The notes below the pieces were generated by a model. That model did no database searches. It was not told the DNA's origin and was given only the letters and a program-made list of their open reading frames with translations. DNA of 64,000 nucleotides from Wyeomyia smithii (lineage: Eukaryota > Arthropoda > Insecta > Diptera > Culicidae), in the NCBI RefSeq assembly GCF_029784165.1, contig NC_073694.1:79627497-79691496 (forward strand). Reading direction: 5' to 3'. Shown here in pieces: positions 11,283-23,260 of this stretch; the stretch's first letter is position 1; each line of letters starts with the position of its first letter. The translations under genes were made by a program, and so were the position numbers.

Positions 11283-13020
11283 CAAAAAATCATCTTCAAA
11301 CATACGTAGTTTTTAAAGTAATATCTCAACTTTTAGCAATAAGATACCTATTATTTTTGCTCAACTGTCTTTCCTGAACATTAACACACATTTTAATGAA
11401 GAACAATTACATATCATAGCTTTGAATTTCGATTTAGAGGCAAATTGAGTTCAAATATTCATGATTTTGCTTGTTTAACGTAGTGTTGTGAATAATATAT
11501 CAATTTTCAGTAATCAAAAATCTTTTATTTTTACTCGAAAGTCTTTCCTGAACATAAACATTTTAATGCAAAAAAAATATATATCATAGCTTTGAATTTG
11601 AATTTAGAGTCAAATTGAGCCTAAATATTCATGATATTTCATGTTTCACTTAGTTTTGTGAATAATATCCCTATTTTCAGTTATCAGATAACTATTATTT
11701 CTTCTCGATTGTCATTCCTAAATATCAACGAATATTTTATTGAAAACAAAATCACGTGTCATCGCTTTGAATTCTGATTTAGAGCCAAATTGAGCGTAAA
11801 AAGTTATGGTTTTGCATTTTTCATGTGGTTTTGTGGAAAATATTTAAATTTAAAATAATCAGAACCTATTATTTTTCCCTCAAATATCTTTCCTAAACAC
11901 AACAAACATTTTATTATAGTAAAAATCACAGATCACTGCTTCGAGTTTTGATTTAGAGGCAAATTCAGCATAAAAGTCATGATTTTACATGTTTCACGTA
12001 GTTTTGTGAACAATATCTCAAGTTTTAGTAAATAGATACCTATTATTTTATAATATCTCGAGTTTTAGTAATCAGATACCTGTTATTTTTTCTTAAATGT
12101 CTTTTTTAAACATCAACGAACATTTTAATGAAAAAAGAATCACATGTCATCGCTTTGAATTTTGATTTGGAGACGAATTAAGTATAAAAAGTCATAATTT
12201 TGCATGTTTTACGTAGTTTTGTGAATCATATCTCAAGTTTTAGTGATCAGATACTAATTATTTTTCCTCAGATGTCTTTCCTGAACATTAACAAACATTT
12301 TATTCAAAAAAGAATCATATGTCATCGCTTTGAATTTTGATTTAGAGGCAAATTCAGCACAGAAAGTCAAAATTTTGCATGTTTTACGTAGTTTTGTGAA
12401 TAATATCTCAAGTTTTAGTAATTAGATACCTATTATTTATCTCAAATGTATTTCTTGAACATCGACGAACATTTTAATGAAAAAAGAATCACATGTCATC
12501 GCTTTGAATTTTGATTTGGAGACTAATTAAGTATAAAAAGTCATAATTTTGCATGTTTTACGTAGTTTTGTGAATAATATTTCAAGTTTTAGTGATCAGA
12601 TACTTATTATTTTTCCTCAAATGTCTTTCCTGAACATTTACAAACATTTTAGTGAAAAAAAAATTATATGTCATCGCTTTGAATTTTGATTTAGAAGCAA
12701 ATTTAGCACAGAAGTTCAAAATTTTGCATGTTTTACGTAGTTTTGTGAATAATATGGGTATTCATGTCGAGCTCGTAAACAAATACCCAGCCGTATAAAT
12801 ACTCACCTCCATTGACGAGTAATGGAAGATACATAGTTTACGGCTGCGTATTCGTATACGAGCTCGTGAAGACCCCTAATATCTCAAGTTTTAGTAATTA
12901 GATACCTATTATTTTTCTCAAATGTCTTTCCTGAACATCAGCGAACATTTTTATGTTAAAAAACCTACATGTCACCGCTTATTATTTTTGGTTTAGAACG
13001 ATTCAAAATTATGATGACTA
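11283..13020. repeat. Satellite-like tandem array, ~175-180-bp unit, about nine units
   Basis: Each unit runs GTAGTTTTGTGAATAATAT, CTCAAGTTTTAGTAATCAGA, TACCTATTATTTTTCCTCAA, TGTCTTTCCTGAACAT..., CATGTCATCGCTTTGAATTT, GATTTAGAGGCAAATT... and TTTTGCATGTTTTACG. Units begin near 11310, 11483, 11655, 11830, 12050, 12222, 12400, 12575 and 12877. A partial ~48-bp unit lies at about 12010-12057. Later units resemble each other more than earlier ones. The array is interrupted by a MITE at 12756 and flanked by Rep-B and Rep-C material. Confidence 0.85.
12756..12876. mobile_element. 121-bp MITE inserted in a satellite unit
   Basis: The ends GGGTATTCATGTCGAGCTCG and GGGGTCTTCACGAGCTCGTA (reverse complement of the right end) are imperfect TIRs. 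TAATAT flanks it at 12750-12755 and 12877-12882. Comparison with neighbouring satellite units shows that exactly this segment plus one TAATAT is extra. The superfamily is unknown; a 6-bp duplication does not fit hAT or Harbinger. Confidence 0.75.
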
Positions 13021-13079
13021 CTGTACACCTCAGAGACTGAGGGAATAATATCAATAAGACCAAGCGTTACGGAATTCCA

Positions 13080-14640
13080 TTTTTATATAGTAGATATATA
13101 ATATATATTTGGATATTCATAATGGTTCGACACCCCTCCCTCTTCTATAAGGGAAGGGTCTCATACAAATGAAACACAAATTTCGCACAGCTCAAGAACC
13201 AATCAAGAAAATACAACCAAATTTGGTATTTGAATGAAATTATTTCAAATACCATTTTAACATCCAAGATGGCGACTTCCGGTTTGTGAAAAACAACCTA
13301 AAATAACCAAATACCATCCAATATGAGTATCTCTAAAAACCAGAATGATGCAATGGGCTTAAAATTGACCTCAGGCACCATTTTGAATTGCTAAATGGCA
13401 ACTTCTAGGAAACAGTCGAAAATGACCGAATAATACTCAATATGGATATTTCCGTGATCGAGATGATGCATAGAAACCAAACATTGACCCTGGACACCAT
13501 TTTGAATTTAAAGACGACCACTTTTAGTTTCTGGAAAACAACCAAAATAACTAATAATAATATGGGTATTTCCGGTGTCAGATTGATGCCAGAGAATCTG
13601 CTGAGAATGACCAAATACCACCAAATATGAATATATTCAGATTTGAGGCGATGTACAGAAGCCAAAAGTCGAGGATGTTGTCATTTCGATAAAACCAATC
13701 ATTTCAAATGATTTGTTATTTGACTTTGATCCTATGGCCGATTCGTCGTGCATTTGCAGACTTTAAGCACATCGCAAGGAATCAATGAATTTGGAACGTT
13801 CAAATAGTACAATACCACATTTAAATCATGTTGAGGCCACATATATCGATCAAAGCAGGTATAGTTTTGAATAGTCTTTGAATTTTATTTCTTTCCATAA
13901 CTTTTGAGCCACATATCAAATTGTTATGAAGTTTGTTATTCGTATGTTTGAGAGATGACTCGTTCGTATGACACTAGTTATGTTCAAATAAGTTATGTAA
14001 TCTTTGAGATAATAGACTTTCGTTGTTTTATCAACAATTTAAAACATAACGGTTGCTTAAGTTCGATTATAATCTAATGAAATTGGAACGTATAGGGCAG
14101 CCAAACTTTGAAACCACGTGTTCAATCATAATTTATCAGTTAACCCTTAACTAGCCCGCTCATCTGATAATAATATTGATCAAATCGGTTGTGTAGTTTC
14201 TGAGATAATGTTGTTTCGTGATTTTCACATTTCGGTTCATTACAGACGAAGTAACAATTCGATTACAGTAAAGTTCAATAAGGTGTTATGAGGCAGCTAG
14301 ACTAATTAATTTTGTGTAAATCGGGTCAGCCATCTATGACTCCTTCTTTTGGAAGGAAGGGGTGCTATACAAATTAAACACAAATTTCTGCACATCTCGA
14401 GAACTAATCAACTAAAAGGAACCAAATTTGGCAGGTGACTATTTTTAGAGGTAACAAATATGAACATAATGGTTTGACACCCATACAAATGAAACATAAA
14501 TTTCGCACAGCTCAAGAACCAATCAAGAAAATACAACCAAATTTGGTATGTGAATGCTTTTAGAGGTAACAAATATGTTCAATAATCGACCTCAGCCAAA
14601 ATTTTGGATTGTAAGATGGCAACATCCAAACATGTTAGAA
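13080..14640. repeat. Rep-C / Rep-B / Rep-A composite
   Basis: Order: a Rep-C module (CCTCCCTCTTCTATAAGGGA), several Rep-B modules (13255-13680), Rep-A modules (13700-14330), then Rep-C again (14340-14600). The Rep-B and Rep-A portion matches 15900-16860 in the same order, so it is either an old duplication or two copies of one composite repeat. Confidence 0.6.
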
Positions 14641-15470
14641 AATAGATTACAACGAAAGTAGTCATATAAGCGTACTACAAGCGCAATTAAAAACTTGTGT
14701 TATTATATTGTGTTTGAAGTTGTTTTTCATCAGTAATACAACCGCATTCTGAAAACAAGCTCATTTTTTCTGGTTTTGGAGATGTTTTTTAATAACATGA
14801 GTTCAAGAATAACAATCACTATCACTTGGTCTTATCGTAAGACATTACACCATCTAATAACAACATTACGTACCTGTAAAATGCTTTTCCTTAGTACAAC
14901 AATCGTAGCATTCAACAATCAACTTAAAAATACTTGATCAAATTAATGTTTAAATTATATGAACGATTTCTATATTCATTCAAAGCGGGTCAAAACGTGC
15001 CATTAAAAGATAAATAAAACGCTTGCAGTGTAACCAATATCAATTCAGTTTTTTGTTATTGTATATATAACAACGTTTACTAGTTTTGTTAGATTTTATA
15101 TCCAGATAACGTTGAAACTATGCGAAAACAATTTTAATATTCAAGCAAAAAAAAACAACTATTTTTGAAAGGTTGAAAATTATTTTTTGTCATCGATTAA
15201 AACTGCCACTGATAAAAGCTACTGTCGATCTAGTTGCACTGCGCCGACACAACACATTTGCGCATGCGCTGGTTAACAGTTGTCATAGCAACAGATTTGC
15301 GCATTGCCGTATCAGTACTCGAGATGTATTTTGCCACTTAATTTTATCAAGTTGGCTTGCTTTAATGCTGTTATCGGTACTTGTTCTATTAGCCTTCATG
15401 TTTTGCGCTTTTCAGGTGATAGAGATGTCTTGGAATAGGTAACGTCAACTATTCTATACCAACGTGTGTT
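14641..15470. other. Unassigned block between Rep-C and Rep-B
   Basis: About 830 bp with no recognised repeat, domain or TIR. A plus frame at 15173-15442 ends in a hydrophobic stretch (LALMLLSVLVLLAFMF), but it has no start context or homology I can name. This could be an unclassified insertion. Confidence 0.4.
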
Positions 15471-17480
15471 ACTTGGGATCCGGTTTTTGGAAAACAGCCA
15501 AAAATGGCCGATTTCCACCCAATATCGACCACAGATACCATTTTGAATTCTGAGATGGCGACTTCCGGTTTCAGAAAAATAGCTGAAAATGACCAAATAC
15601 CACCCAATATCAGTATCTCCGGAGCCAGAGTGTTGCAAGAAGCTAACCTCAGACACCATTATGAATTGTGTAATGGCAACTTCTTGTTTCTGGAAAACAG
15701 CCAAAATTGGCCGATTTCCGTCTAACATGAGTATCTCCGGGTTTAGAATGATACACAGCAGCTGAAATCGACCACAGACCCCATTTTGGATTCTAGGTTG
15801 GCGACTTCCGGTTTCTGGTAAACAGCTGAGAATGATCGAATAACACCCAATATGGGTGTTTCTTCAACCAGAATGACGCTCAGAGGCCAGAAATTATCTT
15901 AAATACCATTTTGAAATCCAAGACGGCGACTTCCGGTTTGTGAAAAACAGCCTAAAATGACCAAATACCATCCACTATGAGTATCTATGGAACCAGAATG
16001 ATGCAATGAGCTAACAATTGACGTCAGGCACCATTTCTAATTGCTTAATGGCAACTTCTAGGAAACAGTCGAAAATGACCGAATAATACTCAATATGGAT
16101 ATTTCCGTAATCGGGATGATGCATAGAAACCAAACATTAACCCTGGACATCATTTTGAATTTAAAGACGACCACTTTTAGTTTCTGGAAAACAACCAAAT
16201 AACTAAATACCTCCCAATATGGGTATTTCCTGTGTCAGATTGATGCCAGAACGATTTCAAACGATTTGTTATATGACTTTGATCATATCCTATTGCCGAT
16301 TCGTCGTGCATTTGCAGACTTTAAACACATCGCAAGGAATCAATGAATTTGGAACGTTCAAATAGTACGATACCACATTTAAATTATGTTGAGGCCACAT
16401 ATATCGATCAAAGCAGGTATAGTTTCAAATAGTTTTTGAATTTCTTTTCTTTCCATAACTTTTGAGCCACATACATATCAAATTGTTATGAAGTTTGTTA
16501 TTTGTAAGTTTGAGAGATGACTCGTTCGTATGACACTAGTTATGTTTAAATAAGTCATGTAATCTTTGAGATAATAGACTTTCGTTGTTTTAATACCAAT
16601 TTCATACATAACGGTTGCTTAAGATCGATTATAATCAAATGAAATGGGAACGTATAGGGCAGCCAAACTTTGAAACCACGTGTTCAATCATAATTCATCA
16701 ATTAACCCTTAACTAACCCGCTCATCTGATAATAATATTAATCAATTCGGTTGTGTAGTTTCTGAGATAATGAATTTTCGTGATTTTCAAATTTCGGTTC
16801 ATTACAGAAGAAGTTACAGTTCGATTAGAGTAAAATTCAATAAGGTGTTATGAGGCAGCTAGACCTTTCTTTTGACACCAATTTTGTGGAAATCGGGTCA
16901 GCCATCTCTGAGAAAATTGAGTGAGTCCAAGTAATCTTCGAAATATGTTCCTCTTCATAGCTGGATTTCACATTTCTAAACATAACAGGCAAAGTAATAG
17001 TCCGATTGCAAAACAAATCAATAAGGTCTTAAGAGGCAACTAGAATTTCCATTTGACACTGATTTTATGAAAATCGGTCCAGCCATCTCTTAGAAACATG
17101 AGTGAGATTAAACAGTCTTCAGAACACGTTTCTTTTCATAACTTTTGAACCACAAGTTCAGTCTTTATAAAATTCAAAAGTTAAGAGTTTTTCAGGTAGC
17201 CCGTTAATTTGAAACCAATTTTGTTCAAATCGGTTGTGTAGTTTTCGAGATAATAATGTTTCATGATTTTTACATTTTGATACATAACCTCTAAACTAAA
17301 AATCCGATTACAATGAAATTTAATAAAGTCTTATGGGACAACGAGACCTTTCATTTGCAATTAATACACATACACACACACATACACACACACATACACA
17401 CACACACACAAATTTGGAACACTTTTATACTTTCGGTTTTGCAAGTGATTGCTATACCTTTCTAGGAGGAAGGTAAAAAC
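15471..17480. repeat. Rep-B then Rep-A composite, ending in the Rep-A hairpin terminus
   Basis: Rep-B modules (about 15480-16260) are followed by Rep-A modules (16300-17360), a CA microsatellite at about 17366-17410, and the terminus ATTGCTATACCTTTCTAGGA at about 17450-17476. The part from 15900 to 16860 duplicates 13255-14320. Confidence 0.65.
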
Positions 17481-17497
17481 TTAGTTCTTAATATTTT

Positions 17498-18600
17498 TTG
17501 CCTTTCTCCTTGAAAGGTATATCAATCACTGGAAAAGCCAATGTTATAAAAGTGGTCCCAATGGCCGAATGTCACATACCACTCGACTCAGCTCGACGAA
17601 CTGAGCATTTTCTGTATATATGTATGTATGTGTATGTGTGTGTGTGTGTATGTGCAACTTTTTTTTCTCACTCACTTTTCTCAGAGATGGCTGGACCGAT
17701 TTTCATGAAATTAATTGCAAATGAAAGGTCTAGTTGCGCCATAGGTTGCTATTGAGTTTCATTGTAATCGGATTTTTAGTTTAGAGGTTATGTATCAAAA
17801 TGTAAAAATCACGAAACATCAATATCTCAGAAACCACACAACCGATTTCAATAAAACTGGTTTCAAATAATCAGGCTGTCTCCAAAACCCTTAACTTTTG
17901 AATTTCGTAATGATTGAATATATGGTTCAAAAGTTATGTAAAGGAAAGTTATCCTGAGGTTGTTTAAACTCACTCACTTTTCTCAGAGATGGCTGAACCG
18001 ATTTTCACAAAAATTTTGTCAAGCGAAAGGTCTAGTTCATTGTAATCGGTTTGTAACTTTGTCCGTTGTTTATAAAAATGTGAAATCACATAATGAACGT
18101 AAACATATTAACTTTCTCCTAACGATCACCGGCTAATTAAAAGGTAGAAAAATGATCGAATGTCATATATTTTCGACTCAGCTCGACGAATCGAGCATTT
18201 TCTGCATGTATGCATGTATAGGTGTATATGTGTGTGTGGGTGTAGGTGTGTACGTGTGTATATGCACATTTTTTCGCGCTCACTTTTCTCAGAGATGGTT
18301 TGACCAATTCTTCCTATCTTGGTGTCAAATGAAGGGTCTATTTGCGCTTAGGTTGCATTGAATTTCATTGTAATCAAACTTTTAGTTTTGGCGCTGCGGC
18401 AAAATGTGAAAATCCTTTCTATGTCTCAGAAGCTATGAACATAGTTGAATTCAAATTAATGGGCTTTAAAACCCTTAAACAAATAATTTCATAATGTTAA
18501 AACATGTGGTTTAAAAGTTATAGAAAGACACGTAACCCGGAGACTGTTTAGAACTATAGCTACGCTCAAAATATGTGGCCTCAACATCATTTAAATTTGA
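17498..18600 (+). repeat. Rep-A, two copies in forward orientation
   Basis: Starts GCCTTTCTCCTTGAAAGG, then ...ATCAATCACTGG, the motif CTCAGCTCGACGAACTGAG (about 17587), TG-rich microsatellite, TTTTCTCAGAGATGGCTGGA and Rep-A modules to about 18110. A second, diverged start follows with CTCAGCTCGACGAATCGAG at about 18179. Together with 17041-17480 it forms a large head-to-head inverted pair. Confidence 0.65.
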
Positions 18601-18608
18601 TATTGTAC

Positions 18609-18850
18609 CAGGGGCGACTCGTGGCTTTTGAATCTACCTGTTCAACCGAAAAAATCTGAAAACCACAGTCTGAGGAAGTAATCACAATTATGTCTGTGGA
18701 AAAATACAAGTCATTCTCTTTGTTACTGTTTCAAAAAAAAAAAAACTAAAATTAAATAGGTATAAAGATGACTTTGGATTTGAAATTTATTGTTTTTCTG
18801 GCGTCCCCGTGTGCAGTGCACAGGTTGCACCTATGGACGAGTCGCCCCTG
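18609..18850. mobile_element. 242-bp hAT MITE with perfect 8-bp TSD
   Basis: A perfect 14-bp TIR CAGGGGCGACTCGT occurs at both ends. The 8-bp direct repeat TATTGTAC lies at 18601-18608 and 18851-18858. It sits inside a Rep-A-associated unit whose two halves join cleanly. Related sequence occurs at 37286-37380 and 46200-46304, in both cases next to CGGTATT-rich hAT ends. Confidence 0.92.
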
Positions 18851-19189
18851 TATTGTACTATTTCAATGTTTGCGGCCTTGCTCGGGATTGAAGTTGAAAT
18901 TAAAAGTCATTTCTTTCATTTCACTTTTTCTTTAGCACAAATATTAAGTCAAATTTCACATACTATACCTAAATTATTACATTATATATAACATCAATAT
19001 TCTAGTACCCAAAGAGTGGATATACCTTCATTGAATTGTATTTGACAATTTAAGGATGTTCTCCAGAAACCGGAAGCTGCAAAATCGGGTTTCAAAGTGC
19101 CTAAAGCAAAGTCATTGTTTCTACAAAATATTTTCTATACAAACGGAAGTAATATAGAAGAGCATTACTTGCTGAACGATAATATCCGT

Positions 19190-20393
19190 AACAAGATTTG
19201 TTGACCAAAGGTGTTTATTTAAAAGAAAACTATAATCTTTATACCACCCATCTTATGTATGAGTATTTTATTGACAAAAACAGACAGATTCCAGCAATTG
19301 AAACAAAATTGCCACTTGATTGGGAAAACATAAGTTCTAAATTTTTACCATTTAATGATCGCGCCGAATTATTTTTGTTCGTCAATGATCTGGTGGCAAA
19401 TAAAGAAAAGTTGATGGCCTACAACATTGGTCATCTTAATAGTACAATTTGCGAAAAATGTGGTTTAAATGACACTAACGAGCATCGATTAAAGCTTTGT
19501 CCTAAAGCTAAAATGGTTTGGGACTGGTGTACCAACATGGTTCGTCAAAGGATGAAATTAAATATAAGCGATTTAGAAGACATTCTGCAATATGTTATTC
19601 CAGCTACTGCGAAAAAAAAGGAAAGCTGCTTTGTGGTTGACGGCTAAAGCAATTTCATTCAATTTAAGAGGTTTGGAACCATCGCTATTTGTATTCAAAA
19701 AAGAAATCCGAGAAATAAGATGGAATAAAAGGAAAATGTTCAACGTGGAATTCGGGAATTTCGAAAATAGGGTAGGGAACATATTCTAAGCAGCTTTAGG
19801 AACCGCTTGTGTATTCAGACGAAATACTCGAGATGTGTTGGGTGAAATTAAAACAGTAGTATATCAATCTGTTCTCTATCGTTTTCTCTGTCAGAACTTG
19901 TTTTCAGATTGTAAAACTAAGTAGGCAAACTTTAACAATCATCAATTAAAGTTACCGATCGAGGGACACTATTCCAATCACCCCGAACCTATTTTAAGCA
20001 GTTTCCATCTGTTTTGCAGGCGTTTTTTTTTCAGCACCCGAAGTCGCTCCTGAATGGCTGCAATACAGGTCGATTTGCTTCGAATGGTGATTGTTCACAG
20101 ATTTCTTTGTGATTAACGGTATTTCTTATATTCGTAAGACGTAAGATTCGTAAGACAATCAAAGTTTCGTTTCCATCATTGAAATTGTCGATATTGATCA
20201 AAAGGCCTGTTTGAGGCCTGTTTTCTTCGAATGATTGAAATAGGCGCTACTGCTTAAGCCGTTCCTTACCCTATTTGTTGATGTTATTGATCGAAAAAAT
20301 TGATTTGCCATAGTTTACGAACGCTGTAACTGTATTTTTGTACTATGTAATTGTAACACGAACTTACATTTATACTTCAATAAAAAAAAGTGA
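19190..20393 (+). mobile_element. 5'-truncated non-LTR retrotransposon, 3' end (L1/Outcast-like?)
   Basis: An ORF2 C-terminal fragment (19198-19789) is followed by a 600-bp 3' UTR ending in ATACTTCAATAAAAAAAA at about 20375-20393. The 3' poly-A tail and loss of the 5' part are typical of target-primed reverse transcription. No target duplication was identified. Confidence 0.6.
19198..19789 (+). pseudogene. LINE ORF2 C-terminal fragment, frameshifted
   Basis: The frame reads ...AELFLFVNDLVANKEKL..., NSTICEKCGLNDTNEHRLKL, CPKAKMVWDW.... The Cys-x2-Cys-Gly...His...Cys-Pro motif followed by VWDW is the C-terminal zinc-binding region of many LINE ORF2 proteins, especially L1-like clades. Near 19610-19625 a run of A residues breaks the frame, and the reading continues in another frame (RKAALWLTAKAISFNLRG...). 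RT and endonuclease are missing, so this is a dead 3' fragment. Confidence 0.6.
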
Positions 20394-21060
20394 ATTATGG
20401 AGTTTAATCTCGGCTTGCGGGCCCGGGATAATGTAACTAAAAACAATGGGTAATGTTTGTCCCTTTAAGGTTGTTTTCCAGGAATCGGAAGCTACTATGT
20501 ATCAAAAATTTAAAATAGCGTCTTAAGTTGATTTCTGGTCTCTGGGTGTAACGCTTCCGCAATACTCATAATAGATGATATTTGGTCATCTTAAGTTGTT
20601 TTCCAGAAACTGAAAGTCGCCATCTTCGCCATTGAAATACCCGGATTAGGCAAAATTTACCCATTTTAGGATGTATTCCGGCAACTAGAAGTAGTCATCT
20701 GGATTTCTCGCGTCATGTATTTGAAACATATTTTTTTCATGGTATTTGCATCTGTATGTTTTAATGTATGTTTTAATGTATGCTTTTGCGTGTTTTAATG
20801 TATACTTTTGTTGTATTACTTTTATGTGTGTGAATGTTAGGTTTTGAATGTTCGGTATAGTTTTGCTGTTGGTTATCAGAAATTCCTTATTTAGAGTGAA
20901 AAATGAAAACAGCAGAAATTTTCAAGGAGTTTATTTTTTTTTTTTCTTAAATCGTGTAAATCTATTTTAACATATAATAAGTTTGAATAAGAAAGGCTGG
21001 ATCTCACCGCTAGGTGAAAAAATTTGAGTTTTTATTATTTATTTATTTCGTCAATCAGAA
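20394..21060 (+). repeat. Rep-B and Rep-C end segment
   Basis: Rep-B modules (GTTGTTTTCCAGGAATCGGA; CATAATAGATGATATTTGGT), a TG-rich stretch at 20740-20830, then the Rep-C end AGAAAGGCTGGATCTCACCG...GGTGAAAAAATTTGAGTTTT at about 20990-21035. The terminal stem here is TCACC-GCTA-GGTGA. Confidence 0.55.
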
Positions 21061-21190
21061 GTAGACAATATACAATCGGAATATATATAGTAGGGTGGGG
21101 TATCGTTATATGGAAAAACAAAACTTGATAGCGAAACGCCAGAACCAAGTTTTTTTTGTTCTATTTGGGACCCCAAACAATCCTCAATTT

Positions 21191-21988
21191 CGCCCAAAGT
21201 GTCTACAAAAGCTTGGTTCAAAGGGTTAGATTTAACTCGTGATTTCATTCGAGTTATTTCGCGCCTAATGTCCCATCACTATGTTGCAAACGCACACCTC
21301 TATCGAATAAACTTAGTCGATAGTAATCTGTGCGAATGTGGAGGGTACGAAGATATTGACCACATAGTCTTCGTATGCCCTAAGTACCACAGAGCAAGGG
21401 CCAAGCTTATAGATTCTCTCCGGAAACAGAAAGTGACGTTTACAATGCAAGTACGGGATGTGCTTGCTAGCCGCAACCCCGCGCTTGTAATACCCATTTA
21501 CGACTTTTTAAGAGATATCAAGTATCGAATTTGATTATCTCTATGCTTTCTCTCCTAATTTCTCCCAACACAACAATCTTAAAAAGTTTCACACTAATTC
21601 TGTTTTTTTTCTTCTTTCTTTCGTTCATCTTTTTTATAGAAACATGAATCATGGCTTCTTTTTGAGAGACATGATTCACCGAACTTAGATATAAGTTTTG
21701 ATTTCAAAGAGATAAGGAACCCTCACCCTCAACGAATAGTAGTAAGGATTAGTATTTAGTTATAAAGAGAAAAACTTTGAAGTTAATGTTAGTCGTAGGC
21801 TTAAATGACATGTATTTTTAAATTGTATTTTTGAAAGAGAAGAGATGAGAGGGTTTTTATGCCTGTTTGAGGAGGAGCAGTCGGGATACAGGCTCTACTC
21901 AAGCTGGCTTTTCCCTACTCCAAAAGATATTCGGCCCCGTTATGCTTCGCGGTTGGGCCTAAATAAATATTAGAGTTTAAAAAAAAAA
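21191..21988 (+). mobile_element. 5'-truncated I-group retrotransposon, 3' end
   Basis: Contains the last ~110 codons of an ORF2 (ending 21534), a ~440-bp 3' UTR and a poly-A tail at about 21979-21989. The target duplication ATCCTCAATTT lies at 21180-21190 and 21989-21999. Its UTR contains TTGCGGTTGGGCCTAAATAA-like text. It is related to, but clearly a different subfamily from, the copies at 24104 and 58950. Confidence 0.82.
21193..21534 (+). pseudogene. I-group ORF2 C-terminus (zinc-binding tail)
   Basis: Reads STKAWFKGLDLTRDFIRV..., then NLCECGGYEDIDHIVFVCP and VRDVLASRNPALVIPIYDFL. The Cys-x-Cys-Gly...His...Cys-Pro motif is the C-terminal zinc-binding region found after RNase H in I/LOA/R1-group elements. 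It matches the tails at 24493 and 59349 (WFKGLDVGRDFI; VRDVLASRD). The fragment begins at the truncation point, so RT and RNase H are missing. Confidence 0.8.
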
Positions 21989-23086
21989 ATCCTCAATTTA
22001 TCGGAAATCGATTGGTTTTGTCTCCGCTTGGCGCATTGTATTTCAAATTTATATGGAGATTTGTATGGAAAAACCAACTTTTTTGTATTTTCCATTCTAA
22101 AGATTTCAAAATGGCTGAAACCATAGGTTTCATGACTTCAAATGGTAGGTTTTTTGATGCCTAACAACTTGGCCGAAGACACTAAAGAGCTGGGGGTGTC
22201 CCAAAAAATACTAAAGCTGTTCAAAGATGAGTATGTCGAAATTTATGTTGCAAATCATGTTTTCTGCCAACACTGCCTGTGTATCGGCGTTAGTCAGATT
22301 TCCATCAGAAGTAACCTCTGAAACACGTTGTAGATTCTACCTACGCCTAGAATATTGATCTACATTTGTTTGTTTGACACAGCTGAGTGTGTAAACTCGT
22401 TACGACAGGTTATTTCTGATGGGAATTCTACTGGCGCCGGTACATCGGTAATGTTGGCAGAAAACAAGATTTTCTGCATTTAAACCGACATACTTAACTT
22501 TGAACAGCTATAGCTCTTCTTGGGGACATCCTAGCTCTTCAGTGTCTTGTGCAAAGTTGTTAGGAATCTAAAATACTATACTTTAACATAATGTAGTGCA
22601 TTATTCGAGTATTATTGAGCTCTCTAGAAAGGTAAATGCAAAAATGTAGGTTATCCCATATAAATTTTCATACAAATTCAAAATGCAATGCGCCAAGCGG
22701 AGACAAAACCAATAGACTTCCGGTAAGTTTAGGGTTGTTTGGGGCCCTGAAAAGAACCAAAATACTTGGTTCTGGAAAATCGATCACTTTTCCCCACCCT
22801 AATATATAGTTTACTTGTCTTTCAGTCACGCGCATGACAAACGAAAGTTACTCAAATTTTTTTTTTCCTAAGCAAACTCTGAACCTGAGATACACTAATG
22901 TTTGTTATTTTTTCGTGTGTAGCAACGCAAACACTTCTGTTCTGACTACAAGTTTCCTTTGCTTTAAGTCCTCCACTCACCTCCTCTCGCCTTGTATGCA
23001 GCCAGTCGTAAGGAGATCAAAGCTAACTGCGTTGTCACTTATATTCGGCACACGTGTTAAATCAGCACATGGCTAAAGGTTCTGAT

Positions 23087-23252
23087 TAGTCAGCCTATAC
23101 ACCAGAGAGTCGCCAAGACACTCACCGTTAAGGCAACTGTCAACATCGAAACGGATAACGGCAATGCAAAATTATACAGCTCGCCCGTTTTGATGTTGAC
23201 AGTTGCCTTAACGGTGAGTGTCTTGTCATTTCTCTAATATACAGGTTCACTA
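23087..23252. mobile_element. 166-bp palindromic MITE with 8-bp TSD
   Basis: Nearly the whole element folds: AGACACTCACCGTTAAGGCA...GTCAACATC pairs with its reverse complement after a ~40-nt centre. The ends TAGTCAGCCTATACACC and TAGTGAACCTGTATATTAG are TIRs. The perfect 8-bp repeat GTTCTGAT lies at 23079-23086 and 23253-23260, indicating hAT-type transposition. A second, partly broken copy is at 35850-35990. Confidence 0.82.
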
Positions 23253-23260
23253 GTTCTGAT

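Larger units (their letters stand above)
21091..22801. mobile_element. hAT-type element with long TIRs (copy 2), interrupted
   Basis: The ends TAGGGTGGGG and CCCCACCCTA are perfect over 10 bp, and the arms extend imperfectly as in copy 1 (1961). The perfect 8-bp duplication ATATATAG lies at 21083-21090 and 22802-22809. An I-group retrotransposon fragment (21191-21988) is inserted in its left arm. Without it the element is about 0.9 kb, matching copy 1. No transposase is present. Confidence 0.88.

Noticed and set aside
11283..13020. Regular repeats resembling a CRISPR array
   Set aside because: Units are ~175-180 bp, contiguous and diverged, without short identical repeats or unique spacers, and the genome is eukaryotic.
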